Shown here in pieces: positions 1-13,500 of a stretch of DNA of 64,000 nucleotides. A model generated the notes under the pieces. That model saw nothing but the letters and a program-made list of their open reading frames with translations. It made no database searches and was not told the DNA's origin. How positions within the stretch are numbered: position 1 is the stretch's first letter; every line of letters starts with the position of its first letter. The position numbers were made by a program, and so were the translations under genes. This DNA comes from Rotaria sp. Silwood1 (taxonomy: Eukaryota; Rotifera; Eurotatoria; Philodinida; Philodinidae), in NCBI GenBank assembly GCA_905250075.1, contig CAJNOP010000041.1, positions 1,410,841 through 1,474,840 of the forward strand, written 5' to 3'.

Positions 1-41
1 AAAGCATTGCTTTGTTCATCAGTGAGATCGTCGACCTCCAT
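1..41 (-). CDS. N-terminus of a minus-strand gene running off the left edge (EF-hand-like start)
   Basis: Reading the minus strand from an ATG at 41-39 gives an uninterrupted start, MEVDDLTDEQSNAF, that leaves the window after 13 complete codons. The D-L-T-D-E-Q spacing followed by a phenylalanine resembles the first helix of calmodulin, troponin C or centrin proteins, so an EF-hand protein is the best guess. Only 41 bases are visible, so this could equally be an unrelated acidic N-terminus. If real, it is divergent from the RILP-like gene on the plus strand and shares about 1.6 kb of upstream DNA with it. Confidence 0.35.
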   Translation of the reverse strand, partial: MEVDDLTDEQSNA

Positions 42-1706
42 AATTGAATTTTATAACCAATTTTTATTGCAATCCTATATTCTTGTTTTCCGCAATATCT
101 AAATAAATGTTTAATATGCCTAAATAACGAAAACTTAATAATCCAATCATAAGATATGAACATAAAATATATGTCATTAAATTGAATATTTCAAAAAAAA
201 CTTAATATTAGATGTTTGTTATTTTTTATTCTTTTTATTTTGTTATTGTTCGTTTAATTTATAATAGATGTCAGCAGATATACCGGAAAGATGAATCATC
301 AAAAAAACAAAAAAATAATGACTTGTAATAGATACAAAGGTTTGATGTTTACCTAAACATATGTTTAATGAAATCAAATTTTATCTATTTAATATAGATC
401 ATTTGTGTCAGGTAATATAGATCTATTATTCTATTTGTGATATTAATAATGACAAGCAAATCAAAGAATAGTAAGTAAATGATAATTGATCATGTTTTTT
501 TTTATGAACAAGAAAGAAAAGAAAAATTTCTTTTTTTCTTCTTTGACGTTTCTGCCTATATTGATTATTAGTAATCGAAAAGAAAGAAATGGTGATTCAT
601 TTCAATAGCTTCTTCTTTCGATCGTTTTTTTCTTTTACAATATGACAGATTCTGTTTATTTAATTAACAAAATATTACTAGACGTTGGCCTTCGATGACA
701 ATGCTTGCTTGTTTTATTGACAGTTTTTTTCGTCGGATACTCTTTGCCTTAGTTTCATTCAAGTAAAGACATACCCTTTTCATCTTTTCTGTTTTTTTTT
801 TCTTCTTTGCTATCCCAATTCATTGGAGTATTCATTGAATAAATAGATAGTATTGGTTCTATATTCTTTTTTTTTCTTCTTTCTCGTATACCCACCCACA
901 CACTCTCATCCGATGTGGATGAACTAGACATGCCGAACGAAGCAATCGAACGTGCTGTTCATTCATCTTATTTTTATTTTTTTCTTCTCTCTCTTTCTTA
1001 TATATATGCATGCACTTGCTTCGACATCATGTCACAATTTTGTGTCAATATTGGCGTCGTTTTATTTTCTATGTGTAGTTTATCATCAGGTTTGGCTGTT
1101 CATTGTTGAAAATAATGAAAGAAACTTTGTAAAGAAATATAAATAGATAGTATGATAAACAAACGATGTTGACGAGAAATACAATGAAGAATAGTCAAAT
1201 TTATTTTGCATGTATAGAAACAAGTTTTAATGACCTATTCTTTTATATTCTTTCAGATAACAAGAGCCCACTTAAAATGGATGTTGATCCCTTTTTCCTC
1301 TCTTTTATTTTTAATTTCTATAAGTAACATTGTGTAGAAAAAGATTAAGTTTGACATCTATCACTTATCATCAAGATCGAACGAATAGAATACAATAAAA
1401 GACAAAAAAGAAAAAAAAGAAAACTCCAATATGACATATGCATGAAAATAAAATGATCAGCTTAAAGCAAAACAAAATTTTCTAATTTATTCGATTAATC
1501 TTACGTTGTTGTTATATATTATTTTTTTTTCTTGTCTTTTCCTTTCTCCTGTCTTGATAATAATTTTCATTTCATTAGATTTATCTTCATTCTCATCAAT
1601 TGGACATTTATCTGATCTTATTTCACAAAAAACCGATAAACTTTCACGACCAATCACAAATACAAATCATTATGAATCGTCAGCATCAATAGATAATATA
1701 CAAAAA
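42..1706. other. AT-rich upstream region between divergent genes
   Basis: No convincing coding exon is seen. The stretch has long T runs and A/T-rich DNA. Open stretches at 915-1146 are T-rich and hydrophobic and have no splice context. A consensus-like acceptor (TTTCATTTCATTAG) ends at 1578, and the reading frame is open from 1579 into the RILP-like coding exon. The mRNA probably therefore has at least one untranslated or very short 5' exon further left, which I cannot place. Confidence 0.4.
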
Positions 1707-4700
1707 ATGACGTGTTCATCACCGATGCGACAACAACAACATACAAATTTAACTGTACTTGATGTATACGATGAAGCTGCATTAATAGGCAAAGATTTTG
1801 AACGTATTATTGAAGGTATTTTATAAATATAAATGAAATATATTTTGTAGAAATAAAACTGTTTTTTCATATTAGCATATGGAACTGAAACAATTCGTGA
1901 TCTTGTACCAAAAGTAATACGTATACTTGAATTACTTGAATTACAAGCAGCAAAAAATGAAAAAGACGCTGATGAATATATTGAAATGAAAACACGTATT
2001 GAACGTTTAGAAGCTGAAAAAAATGAAACACGTGAATTACGTGAAAAATTTGATAGTGAACTCGACGTTATTGAAGAACAATGGAGAAAAGAAGTAAGAA
2101 AAAAATAAAAGAAAATTTATTTGACTTGTAAAAAGATTATTTTTTAGGCAGAAACTTTAATGACACTTGTTTCTAAATTACAAGATGAAAATCGACGATT
2201 ACGTGATGATCTTGAACGTAATAATGATTTACATAATAAATCTGATTTAGCCAATTCAATTGACACTATCAGTATAGAATTTATTGAATTTATTTTTTTT
2301 TTTTGTTATTTTTCAATTTCATTTAGGTATTACACGTGAAGAACTTCAATGTATAAAAAATTTAACAGAAGAAAATATTAAATTAAAACGTATGCTCAAA
2401 TCAAAAGATAAAGAATTAACACAAAAAACACTTGATATCGAAGCTGTAAGTAAAAACAAAGAGAAAAGAGTTTCTTATTTTTTTTTTTTTTTTTGTCTTC
2501 TGACAAGTGTTTGCAAAAAGCAAATACAATCAAAAAATTCTAAGAATTTTTATTATTCTTTCTTTCTTTGTAATAAAATAATTGATAACTTATATAGATT
2601 CATGCTCAACTTGAACGTATATGTAAAGTAAATTGTACATTACGTCAAAAGAATACATTTACAACAAATCAATCACAACGATTAATGGTTGAAAAATTGG
2701 ATTTAGAAGTTAAACTTAAAGAAAAAGAAAATTTTATTAATCAAATGAAAGATCGTGTTGGTGATGAATTAACAAGTCCGACTTCATCTATAGTATGTTG
2801 ATTATAAATCAGAGAAAAAAAAACAGAATCTTTATAACATTAAAAATCTGTGACTGTTTTTTTTTAAGAATCCAATCAATGATTTAGCAAATTTAGAAGC
2901 CAATCAACCAAGATTTACACTTGAAGAATTACGTCAAGTATTATGGGAACGAAATGATTTAAAAACAAAATTGATGGAAGTTGAAGAAGAATTAAGAATA
3001 TTTAAAGACCAGTAATTAATAAGAAAATTTAATGAGATTTTATTTAAAAAAACAATTAGAAATACTTACAACATATCTCAAAAGTCCTTTTCACAAAAAT
3101 TTTTTGTATATCTTTGCTATTGGATTCAATTTCATTATTTAACAAGGAAACCTTTTTCAGATATAAAGCCTATCGAGGGTCTAAGAATTTTCGGAACCGG
3201 ACCCGATCGGCCCTATTCAAATACCAAGTCGTTGTTCATTTAGATGAATGCGAATGAATCATAGAAAAGTTTAGAATAGTTTACGTTTTCAAGCTTTCGT
3301 CCTTGAAATATTGAAATTTAACTAGGTTTTTCACCAAAAACCTGTGGTCCTCTAGTCTCGTGAGAATTTTAACTTGATGTTTTGTGCGAATAAAGTTATA
3401 GCTATTCTAGTATTGCCTACATGGAGATATTCAATGTTGGAAATTCTTTCATCTGTAAAAGCAAAGTATAAAGCCGAAACTCTTACATGACCTAAGAGGG
3501 ATCACAACTTTTTGTTAAAAAACTCAGTGAAATTTCGATGTTTCAAAAATGAAGACTCGAAAAACAAACCCATTCTAAAGTTTTCTATTACTCACTAACC
3601 TTCATCAAATGAATATTATTGCCTTGGTTGACAAGTGATTTGACGTCTGGAAAGATTCCCTCTTCAGTTTTTTAAATCATAAATCCGTGCCCTGAAGTTT
3701 TATTTATAAGAGTAAATTTCGAGAGTACTTTTCATAGCTATCATATCTAATCGAAATAAAAAAATTCAATGTTTTTTCAATGTGTAGCAAAAAAAACTAT
3801 ACAGTAAGATTTGTTTTTAGGTACTTCGATTTCTTATATCATTCGGATCTTTAAAGGATGTTTTATTAGCATTCGTTTTCATATATTTTCGTATGAAGAT
3901 ATTCAATTATATTAAGTTTAGTAATCTTGACATTCATGAAATCGAGGCATTTCTTTTAGTAAGAAACAAACTATCTTCGAGTCATGTGCTGATGCTTGAT
4001 GTTGCTAAAAAAATCACTTTTTCTAGTAGTTCTTTTCCTTCTATAAAGTTAAATATAAATAGCTTTGAAACATGTCAAGATTATTTCGCTAATCGATGGT
4101 TATATCATGATGGTCAATCATTTGGATCATCATAAAAATGTTTCAACCACTAGTTTTGTTGAATATAACACATAATTCAATAAGTATTAGTGAGTGCAAT
4201 GCAACTTTGATGTGGTATAGGAATCATTTTGATTCTAAATATAGCAATTAGGTTTATTGATAAAATGCAGATGATGAACGTATGAATAAAATCAAGATAA
4301 AGAAGCAACTAAAAATGAATCGTTTTCATGATGTTTTTTGACGTATAGAAAAACGATTGAATTTTTATATTTCAGTTAGAGATAATAACTTTGAAGAGTG
4401 TTTTTGAATTTTGTTCGTATAAATAAAAGTTCAGAGCATAAACTTAAGACTATAAAAATAAATTTTTGAAAACATGATGTACATTTGAATTTCTTTGTAT
4501 TTTTTTCTCTTATTCTTATAGAGAAGATGATGATGGTAATGGAGCTGTTGAAGGTCCAATTCCATTAGAACCCGAAGAAAAATTACATGGTTACAAACGA
4601 GAAGAATCGAAAATTCGACAATTGTAAGTTAATATCATACACTAATAGTAGCTGCTTTCCCTAGTAACTTATGTATTCACATAACTTTTTTTATTTGATA

Positions 4701-5729
4701 TGATTTGTCTCATAACATTCGTTGTCACCCGTGTGTATCTATGATTCTCTTTCAGTGTAAAAATTTGTGTATTTTTTCCTACTATTGCTTGCTTCGCAGT
4801 TGCTTCATATTGGTAAGCTTTGAGCATGAATAAATGCAAGTCGTGCATGCTCATGTATTAATTTGTTTTTGTTATTATGCATGATTTATGTAAAGAAAAT
4901 TTTGTACAATTATTATTCAAGTATATTTGCATGTTTTATTTTCACAGATTGTCCTTTGTTACTGTAAAATCAGCAACCAACGTGTAAGAGATGAAAAAAA
5001 AAAGAATCAATTCATTTCTTTACTAACAATCTTAATCTTTTTAACCCATAACGCAATTCTAACTTGTTTACACTTTTTTGCTATTGATTCTTTAAATGCT
5101 TTTGCTTTTTTTTTTTTGTTGTTGTCTTATTTATTTATTTTCAGCTTACGATCTTTATTGCCATTATCAAAAAAACCATCGCCATCCGAACAAAATACAG
5201 CAATTGAATTAACAACACCAATATCATCAACAATAAAAATTGATCAATCATACGCAACATCTCCTTCAGCATCTGTTTCATCAAATAGTTCATCACCAAG
5301 ACGACTTTCTATTGAAAGTATTTTTGGTAATAATCGAAAGTCATCCAAAACAAATATGCCGTTGCTTTCACCACCACCATCTAAATAGAATAAAAACCAT
5401 GAAATAATCTATTTTCATTTCTTATTTTGTGTTTTTTTGTTTCTACTATTTTTTCTAAAATTAATTTATTATTTCGATGTATTTTTTTTGGTGTTGTTGT
5501 TGTTGTTAGAATTAATGTGCTTGCCTATGTCTAAATGTTGCTATTGTATATTTGCTTTATTTCAATGGTTCATATGTGAAATTCTCTTTGTGAATATTTT
5601 TCTCCTGTATTTAGCTTTCGATTTGTCTTTGGTGATTATCAAACAACAATAGCATCATCAACTGATACATTATCAACTGCATTTGGCAGTCCACGAAAAT
5701 TTCCATTTATTGTTGATGTACTCAGATAA
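1707..5729 (+). CDS. RILPL1: RILP-like protein 1 (RH1/RH2 coiled-coil Rab effector)
   Basis: Coding exons: 1707-1815, 1876-2093, 2148-2271, 2327-2445, 2598-2792, 2869-3011, 4522-4623, then 5145-5388 (417 residues) or, alternatively, 5615-5729 (374 residues). All phases close. The RH1 domain starts near residue 15 (LTVLDVYDEAALIGKDFERI) and runs into a long coiled coil rich in E, K, R and L (residues 50-250). The RH2 domain starts near residue 268 (RFTLEELRQVLWERNDLK) and ends in the typical ESKIRQ-hydrophobic motif. In animals these proteins bind Rab8/10/36-type GTPases, including LRRK2-phosphorylated Rabs through RH2, and act in ciliary membrane content and lysosome traffic. ATG 1707 is the first in-frame methionine before RH1, but an upstream exon is possible because the frame is open back to an acceptor at 1578. 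Intron 6 (1.5 kb) is far longer than the others. Confidence 0.9.
4948..4983 (+). other. Candidate 36-nt cassette exon of the RILP-like gene
   Basis: This block is preceded by a good acceptor (TATTTTCACAG ending at 4947) and followed by a strong donor (GTAAGAG from 4984). It is 36 nt, so it keeps the frame. Spliced after exon 7 it would add 12 residues (LLSFVTVKSATN-type) inside the RH2 tail before the next exon. No transcript evidence is available here. Confidence 0.45.
5145..5388 (+). other. Terminal exon 8a of the RILP-like gene
   Basis: Acceptor ATTTTCAG ends at 5144. The exon completes the split codon TT|C and encodes FLRSLLPLSKK followed by a Ser/Pro-rich tail ending PLLSPPPSK and a TAG stop. 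It competes with the exon at 5615-5729, which starts in the same phase. Confidence 0.75.
5615..5729 (+). other. Alternative terminal exon 8b of the RILP-like gene
   Basis: Acceptor CTGTATTTAG ends at 5614. In the same phase as exon 8a, this exon reads FFRFVFGDYQTTIASSTDTL and ends in FIVDVLR then TAA at 5727-5729. The start FFRFVFG resembles the aromatic end of the RH2 domain in RILP-family proteins at least as well as exon 8a does, which argues that this is a real alternative last exon and not chance. Confidence 0.6.
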
Positions 5730-7511
5730 AAAAAACTCAATATTTTTATTCTTTCTTTCTTTTTTTTTTTTTCTTATTCTAATTTTCTTTGTTGTATTCT
5801 TATATTTGATCGTATACGTGTCAATGCACAATCAATAATCTTGCTTTGTATATCTGTCGAACAGTGTGCAAAAAAAAAAAATAATTCCTTTGTATACGCC
5901 TATCCGATAAAACAAAATATGATTTATGATATCTAACATTAAAGCTTTGAACAAGCAAATTAATTTAATGAACGTTAAGTTTGTGTGTATGTATGTGTCA
6001 ATGTTCGTTTATTTATTATTATTTTTTTTTCTTTTGTTAGTCAAATGGTTCTGGTTAATTATTTTTTTTCCTAGCTTTATGTTATGCTTGTTCCCGTTTA
6101 TTAAAAACATATAAATATATAATATCGTTGTCGAATATGATAATTTTTCATTTGTTGAATATATTTAGTAAAATTTCTATGAAATTATCTCGTATTTCAT
6201 AGAAAATTAATCTTCAAAAAACCAATAGAAGTTATTTATGATATCAACTGAATCAATATTTACTATCATAAAACCAACTGTTGATGTCTTATCTTATACG
6301 AACAAATAAAATAAAAATTATCAAGGAAAGAAAAAGAGAGCAAATAAATTTTAGTTTTATTTTTCTTCAAAAAAACAAAAATCAGAAAGAAAATAAAAAT
6401 AGATGAAATAGTTAGATCAATAAAACAAAACTATTCTTATATTTTATTTTTCCTTATCAATCAATTAATTTTTTTCACAAAATAAAATCATCATTAAATG
6501 TCTATCTTGTTCATAAAAATAATCACTCGGGATTATAAAAATATGAAGAAGATAATTGAAAACAAAAAAAAAAAGTTATAAAAAAGATTTCATTTAAAGC
6601 AATAGATATATATGTATTTAAAATAGGTAGACTGTACCAGCAGTTCAATGAAATTAGCACAAAAAAAAAAAACGAAACCATATTCGACATCGTATATAAA
6701 ATGTCAATGAAATACATATATTTATATTTTGTTTGTATGTTCATAAAAAGATATGAAGTAAATGATAAATATCGAAAGAACTGAAATAAAATAAGAGAAC
6801 ATCTATTATTTATTTCAAAATGTAATTCTCTTCATTGTTTTCTTAATTAATTTTCATAGGAACATCACATAGACACCAGTAGTTTTTATCATTCCAGGTA
6901 GAAGACCCAAGATCATCGAAATATAGTGTACTTTGATCGATCAATCATTGAACAATCAGGTGAACTCTTGATCGAACCTTTCGAAAACGCTATTCTGATG
7001 TTATTTTCTTTTTGAATTACACAGACCTGAGATTTCTATCTTGTTCCATATGACATGGATAAATTCACCGTGCTGAGTCAAATGGTGGTAGTTTTTTGTT
7101 GCTTCAAAAAGATTTGACTCTGTTATCTCAATATTTCTGAAATTTTTCTCAGTGATGATAAGTCGATTCGTGAAAATCGAAAATCTTAGGAAAAGCCCTC
7201 TAAATTTCGAATGTAGAAAGCTTGCAATGTCAGCCTTGTGTAGATCGAAGTACAAGAAATTTTTCTATCAAGTAGTTTCATTAAAAGTTTCAATTGAAAG
7301 AAGAATAGCTTCAGTATATCGTTTTCAAAAAAAATATCTTCAGTGATGAAAATCACACGTCTTTCAAATATTCCTATCAAAAGTTATTCAAAAAAACAAT
7401 GAATCACATTATGTTTTGAAATAAACAGTAGTTAAAGATAGAGAAAAATTGAATTTTGTTTTTTGACGTACTTAAAATTATTTAGATTGATCTTATTTCT
7501 ATTTATGTAGT
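5730..7511. other. Convergent 3' region between the RILP-like and mucin A genes
   Basis: The two genes meet tail to tail here. AATAAA-type poly(A) signals lie at about 6303-6310 for the plus-strand gene. No conserved coding exon was recognised. The open stretch at 7152-7346 lacks a credible splice context and overlaps open frames on the other strand. Confidence 0.4.
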
Positions 7512-10500
7512 TCATTTTGGTATTACTATATTTGGATTAATGGCTTCTATAAAATCATCTTCTATATTATCATCATCTTTTATCATATCATCTAACAAAT
7601 CAGTAGTAAATTCAATTTCATTAATATCATGTGAATCCGGAAATAAATTAGCTGTTCCAGATGAATCATCTTTAGGATCACGAGGAATACTATTTAATGT
7701 ATTAGCCATTCCATGCATTTGTTTTTGTGGTATAGAGCCACGTGCTAATGATGTATGTTGAGAATTTTCATTTCTATGATAAATTGGATTGTGAGTTGTT
7801 GTTGAATCAGATGAATTTGTATCAGATGTATCATTAGTTTGTTCATCATTTTTAGCACGACTTGAATCAGTAAGACCAACTGTATTTTTACTGGTAGTAC
7901 CCATAGTTGGAGGACGAACTCGAGGAATAGTAAGCTTTTTACTACCTGTTGATTGTTTTGTTTCTCTTTAAATACGGATTATTTATTCAAAATTCTTTTT
8001 TTTTTAATGAATTCTTACTTATTTTTTGAACGAGAACGTTTTCCAATAATATAAAAAATACACATGGAGAGAGAAATCAATAGAAGAAGACCAGCTACAG
8101 CACTTATAACAGCAACAATAATTATCCAAGTTCTTGATGGTGGTGCCTGTTAAAAAGACAATTTTTCAAATACTAGACAATTACTAAATGATTTAAGTAG
8201 GTGATGGCTTTTTAGCAAGTTTTCATTTATTGCACTACTTCATGTAGCTAGCAATTTAAATTAATTTGATAGCTAATCAAAAAATTTGTAAACAGTTATT
8301 CAATAATTTCAATAGTTACACCTTTTATAATAATATTTGGTTTATTGATCTTCATCATATTATAGACTATTCAAAGCTAATGTTACTAAAAAAAACTATC
8401 TCTAGCTATTGTCAAGAGTTAATAACTAATCAAGAAAAAACATAGATAAATTTTAAATAGCTCATTTTCTTGTGTGTGATGATTTTTAGTCAGTTTCTTT
8501 TGCTTATGTCTTATTATTTTATTATGTTATATTCTCGATGTTTTCCTTTTTGATAATATGTATTTAAAATATTTTGTAATGATAGACTTATTTAACTATC
8601 ATTGAATATCTCTTACATTTTTTCTCATTATATTATGGCTTAACCTCTTCGTGATTATTTGTATTAGTTTATATTTGAATATATGTCATTGATTTATTGG
8701 TTTTATACACTGGATAATAGAAATATAGATTTTTTTTCTAAGACAACCACTAATCACTTCAAAATTAATCATTTGTTATTGAAAAATAAAATAAAAGCAA
8801 ATATGCTTCGTACAACCTTTATTTGTTTATTTTTCTTTTCTTCTCATGTGCTCATTTCATATTATTCATTTCTAACTAATGCATTATTTTCCAAACATCT
8901 CTAAACTTATTGTCTTCCGATTCAATGAAAGCATTGACTATTTAATTTCAGCTATTTTCAATTCCAATAAAAGAACAATTCTATGATATTTTCTTTTCTT
9001 ATTCATCAAAGTATATTCAACCTCTCCTTTTCTTACATAAAAAATCACAATAATTAAATAGCTTAGTGCTATCTGAAAAGCTACGAATATTTGTAAAATA
9101 GTGTTTGAGATTAAGTAACTATTCAGTTTGAGATATTGAAAAAGAAAAAGAAATAGCTACAAATATTGATTAAACAGTGTTAAAAATCATGGCGAAGTGC
9201 TTGAGATTAAACGGCTATCCATTTAGAGATATGAAGAGTCAATGAATAGTTAAATCTTGATCAATAATGAACTATATCTGAACAAAACTTCCTTAAATAT
9301 TTCTATTCGCTATTCTTATCTACTTTCTCGATACAAAAATTGTATCTCTTTTGAGAATGAGTCAATGATTGTAGGATTGGTTGTGTTATTGTTACCTTCG
9401 AAAGCCGACATAAATAACCTTCGAAATCAGAAAAACATCGACAGGTATCATTTGAGGTCATACTGCAAACGCCACGTTCCATAAATTGACACTCCATGCA
9501 AGAAGGTTGTACTTCGGTGATTTTTTCTAGAAATATCATTAAAAATCAATATATATTAAACATTTAATGGTTCTATCATTAAACTTACCTATCTTTCCAC
9601 TTTTTTGATTTATAATTATTTGTACTGTCAAAGTATAACTAGTATTTAAAGGTATATTTTTATAAATTTCATTGACAAGCTGCAAACGTTGAGTAGCATT
9701 CAATGATATATTTAAACCAACATAACGTTCAAATGTATCATCTTTTAAAACACTACTTTGAGTAATATAAAATGATGGATAATATCTTTCAAGTTTCACT
9801 GTATTTACCTAGTATTCTTTATTTGTACATCCGCTGTATTATAGGTACTATTTATTTGACTTAAACTTCTTAATATCTAGTATTCGAAATCAAAATGATT
9901 ATGAAATAAATAATATATTATATTATATATCATACTATAGAGTTCAATTCTAATTCGCTAAAAATGGATTGTTTTATTCGGTTGGCAATTTCAATTATGA
10001 ACCACGTCGGATCTAAAAATGACAAAAATGATCTTATATATATATAAATCAGTGCCTGTGTGTCTGTGCCGATTTAAATGTCAGCGTGTAGTTGGGTGTA
10101 GGATACTGTAAAATGAGAATGATTAGCTGGAGATTGGTGTAGGATGCAGTGGGATGAAAGCCAGTGGATGAGGGCTGATGTAGGCTACGGTGAAGTGATA
10201 GTGAGTGTGTGAGGATTGGTGTAGGATGTGCTGGAGTAAGAATAAGTGAGTGAGGACTGGTGTAGGTTGCAGTGGAGTGAGAGTGAGTGAGTGTAAGGTG
10301 CGAAGATGTTGGATGTAGGTGTGATGTTGGAATGAGTGAAGCGATGTCGGGAGTGAAGGGACGTGGTATGGAGATGAGGGTGTATGAGTGGGTGCTGTTG
10401 AGTGACAGTAGGTGTGCATATAGTTTCGTATGTGGGTAGATGAGATTGAAGTTGTATTGAAAATCATGAGGTAACACACACACTATACCTACATTCAACA

Positions 10501-13500
10501 CTCTTACTCCAAGTCTACAACTGCAAGCATTTATCTAGCAATACAAAGAACTTGTGTGGAGATCGTGGAGGTAAGGACTCTACTGCAGCTTTGATAATTT
10601 CCACACTGTCAGAAAACGCTTACTTTCGTGGTGAAATCAAATAACCGTGCAGTATGCACGAATTCTCGCTAGTGATAGGATATTTAATAAGACAATTTAC
10701 TGTTAGCATTTGCTGCAATACACTTTTCACCAGTAAAATGGACAAATGGGTGACCAGGACATTGACATGTTTGATTGATTGCACTTGAGAAAAGAATAAA
10801 ATTAAATATTGTGTTTGGACATGCACATCGACCAGTAGCTGCACGACATTCAGCAGGATATATGCATTGATTTTCACAATCAGATGAATAGTCCGTTAGT
10901 AGACAAGAGTCAGGTGTGTTTAAGATATTTTTATATGTTTGGGTTCTATCACCTTAAAATATTATTTCGTTTATGTGACATATTTATTTGAATCATTTTA
11001 TGAACATACCTCCTACTGAATACCCATCGGTGCATCGACATTCATATAGGCCTCCAATATTAACACAATATGTGTTAGTATAATTGGCACAACTTATAGA
11101 ATTTAGGCATTCATTGATATCGATACATGAACCAACAATAGACTATACAACAAAACTTATTAACTGTTAAAATTTGTGAAAAATAAAAAACTTTCACAAA
11201 CCTCATAGCCATCTTTACAATTACAAGTGTAATTTCCAAAAGTATTGTAACAAATTGAACTTTCTGGATTACAAGTACTTGCATTCTTTGCACATTCATT
11301 GATATCTGTATACATAAATGAATTGAATCGTCAAAACTTAGCCTCACTTATTGATTTCTCATACCTGTACAAGACATAGTTGTGTTGTCTTTTTCATAAC
11401 CAAGTTTACATGTACAAATCGCTGTACCACTATTTGGATCTGTTGAACAATCTTCTATTGTATTATTACATGGACTATTATTGATTGCTGATAAGAACAA
11501 AAAAATTTCCTTCATAACCTAAAGATCGAATGATAAGTGAAATATTCCTACCACATTGATCAATAAGTTGAATACAAAGAGGTGGTTGATATATGGGATC
11601 GCAAATACAGCTTTCATTTACATGTGTTGCATTTCGATTACATTTACCATGAACACATTCACATGACTGCTTACAACCATAACCATAATTTTGATCACGA
11701 CATGCTTCAAATAAATAAATATTATGAAAATAAAATATTTGAAATATCAAATACATATATCTTACGCAGACATCCCTTCATAGTATCAGAATAATCAAAA
11801 CCTGGGTATTTCATACAATTACATTGATAAGAATTAGTTTTTTGTTCACAGAATTCATCACATGTCGACTTGCACCAAGCCGAAATTTCTATTCATTTTG
11901 ATCAGTTATATCTATTAAATCATCTATTGTATCAAAGCTACTTACGAATACAACTACCATTTATTTTGACAGTCTCATTTACACATAGGGTAATATTGTT
12001 ACTATCGATGCAGGTTTCATTAGTAGTAAAATTACAGAGCTTTGGATCGTCTAAGAAAACAATATTTAACAATGGGATTGATTCGTAATCATGATTTTTC
12101 AACTATACGTACAAGTACAATTTCCAGTACTGTTAAAAACAGGACTGCATTCACATGTATAACTTCCATTGGTATTGATACAAATCTCACCATCAATACA
12201 GCGACGAATAAAAGTACCATTGATATTCGGTTCAGTACATTCATTAATATCTTAAGAGAAAAGAAATGAGGACCTATTTATTTCATTTTTTTGTTATTTA
12301 GAAAAATTTACCAACACATGTTTCATTATAGAATCGATAACCAGACGAACAGTTACAGGTATATGATCCAATAAGATTAATACATACGCCATTTCCACAT
12401 AAAGATGAATTTAAACTGCATTCATTTTCATCTGAAATTAGACTTCTTTACATCAAAGTATTCTAGTTTTCATAAATTCTTACCTTCACATGTAAAATTA
12501 TCGACTGGAATATATCCTTTTACACATGTCCCGTCACAATAATAGGAACGATTTTGCTCTTGTTGTTGAGTGGCATTCAATCTCACACATGTTGTTTTAT
12601 TATCCCAATTGACTTTACAAGCACTACCAGATGTACAGCCATCATAATCCAACTGACATAAAATACCTTATGAAGAAAAAGTTCTTTTTTTTTTAAACAA
12701 GAAATTTAACGTCTATTCATTTTGTATACCATCATATTGTGCTGGACAGTCACATGAAGCAAGTTGATAATGATCAGATATTGTAGTTGTTTCCTCAAAA
12801 TTACATGTACCATTGTTGGTACATAAACAAGCGAGAATATCCAAATATGTTTGAAATGTAAAATTTGATCCATATTGAATTGTCAATCTAGAATAAATTA
12901 TAATTATAATCATGTTTTTATCTTTTCTTTTTTTTTTTATATTGAAATATTTTTGTAAAAAAGAATCAGCAATTTCGTTAAAATTACAATGTTGCAATAC
13001 TGTTTTATAAAGTCCTTCATAGACTTCTAAACAACAAGAAACAAATCAAATCTTTTCCTTTACGTCTACTGATGAAATTATCATGTAATTGTTAGATTTG
13101 GTTTTATTTCTTAGACCTGTGGTGAACTAGAGAATCGAATTAGAATTAATTTCGCTTCAAGTTTTTTTGGCAGCTGTTTTTTTAATTTAATTATAGAGAC
13201 CAACAATCATAATGTCGGTTTGGTAGGTATATTCATTCATATCGATTTGTTTCTATAATTTAACTACAAAAATAATCAAGCATAAATATCATTAACAGTT
13301 AGATATTGCTGGCTTGTCTTCGACACACGTTATTTCTTTTGATTCGTGACGGCATGATAAATAGATATGATCGTTATTTAAAAAAGCAACATTAAGTTCT
13401 TCATGAAAACAAACCGATGATATTTTGAATATTAGTTGCGGAAGTAACAATTGAAACTCTCTTGTTGGGTGTTCCGTACTAGAAAAAGTTCTCACATTAT

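Noticed and set aside
10049..10501. His/Thr/Ser/Pro-rich minus-strand open frames
   Set aside because: Produced by the G-rich minisatellite in an intron. They interrupt no domain and show the repeat period.
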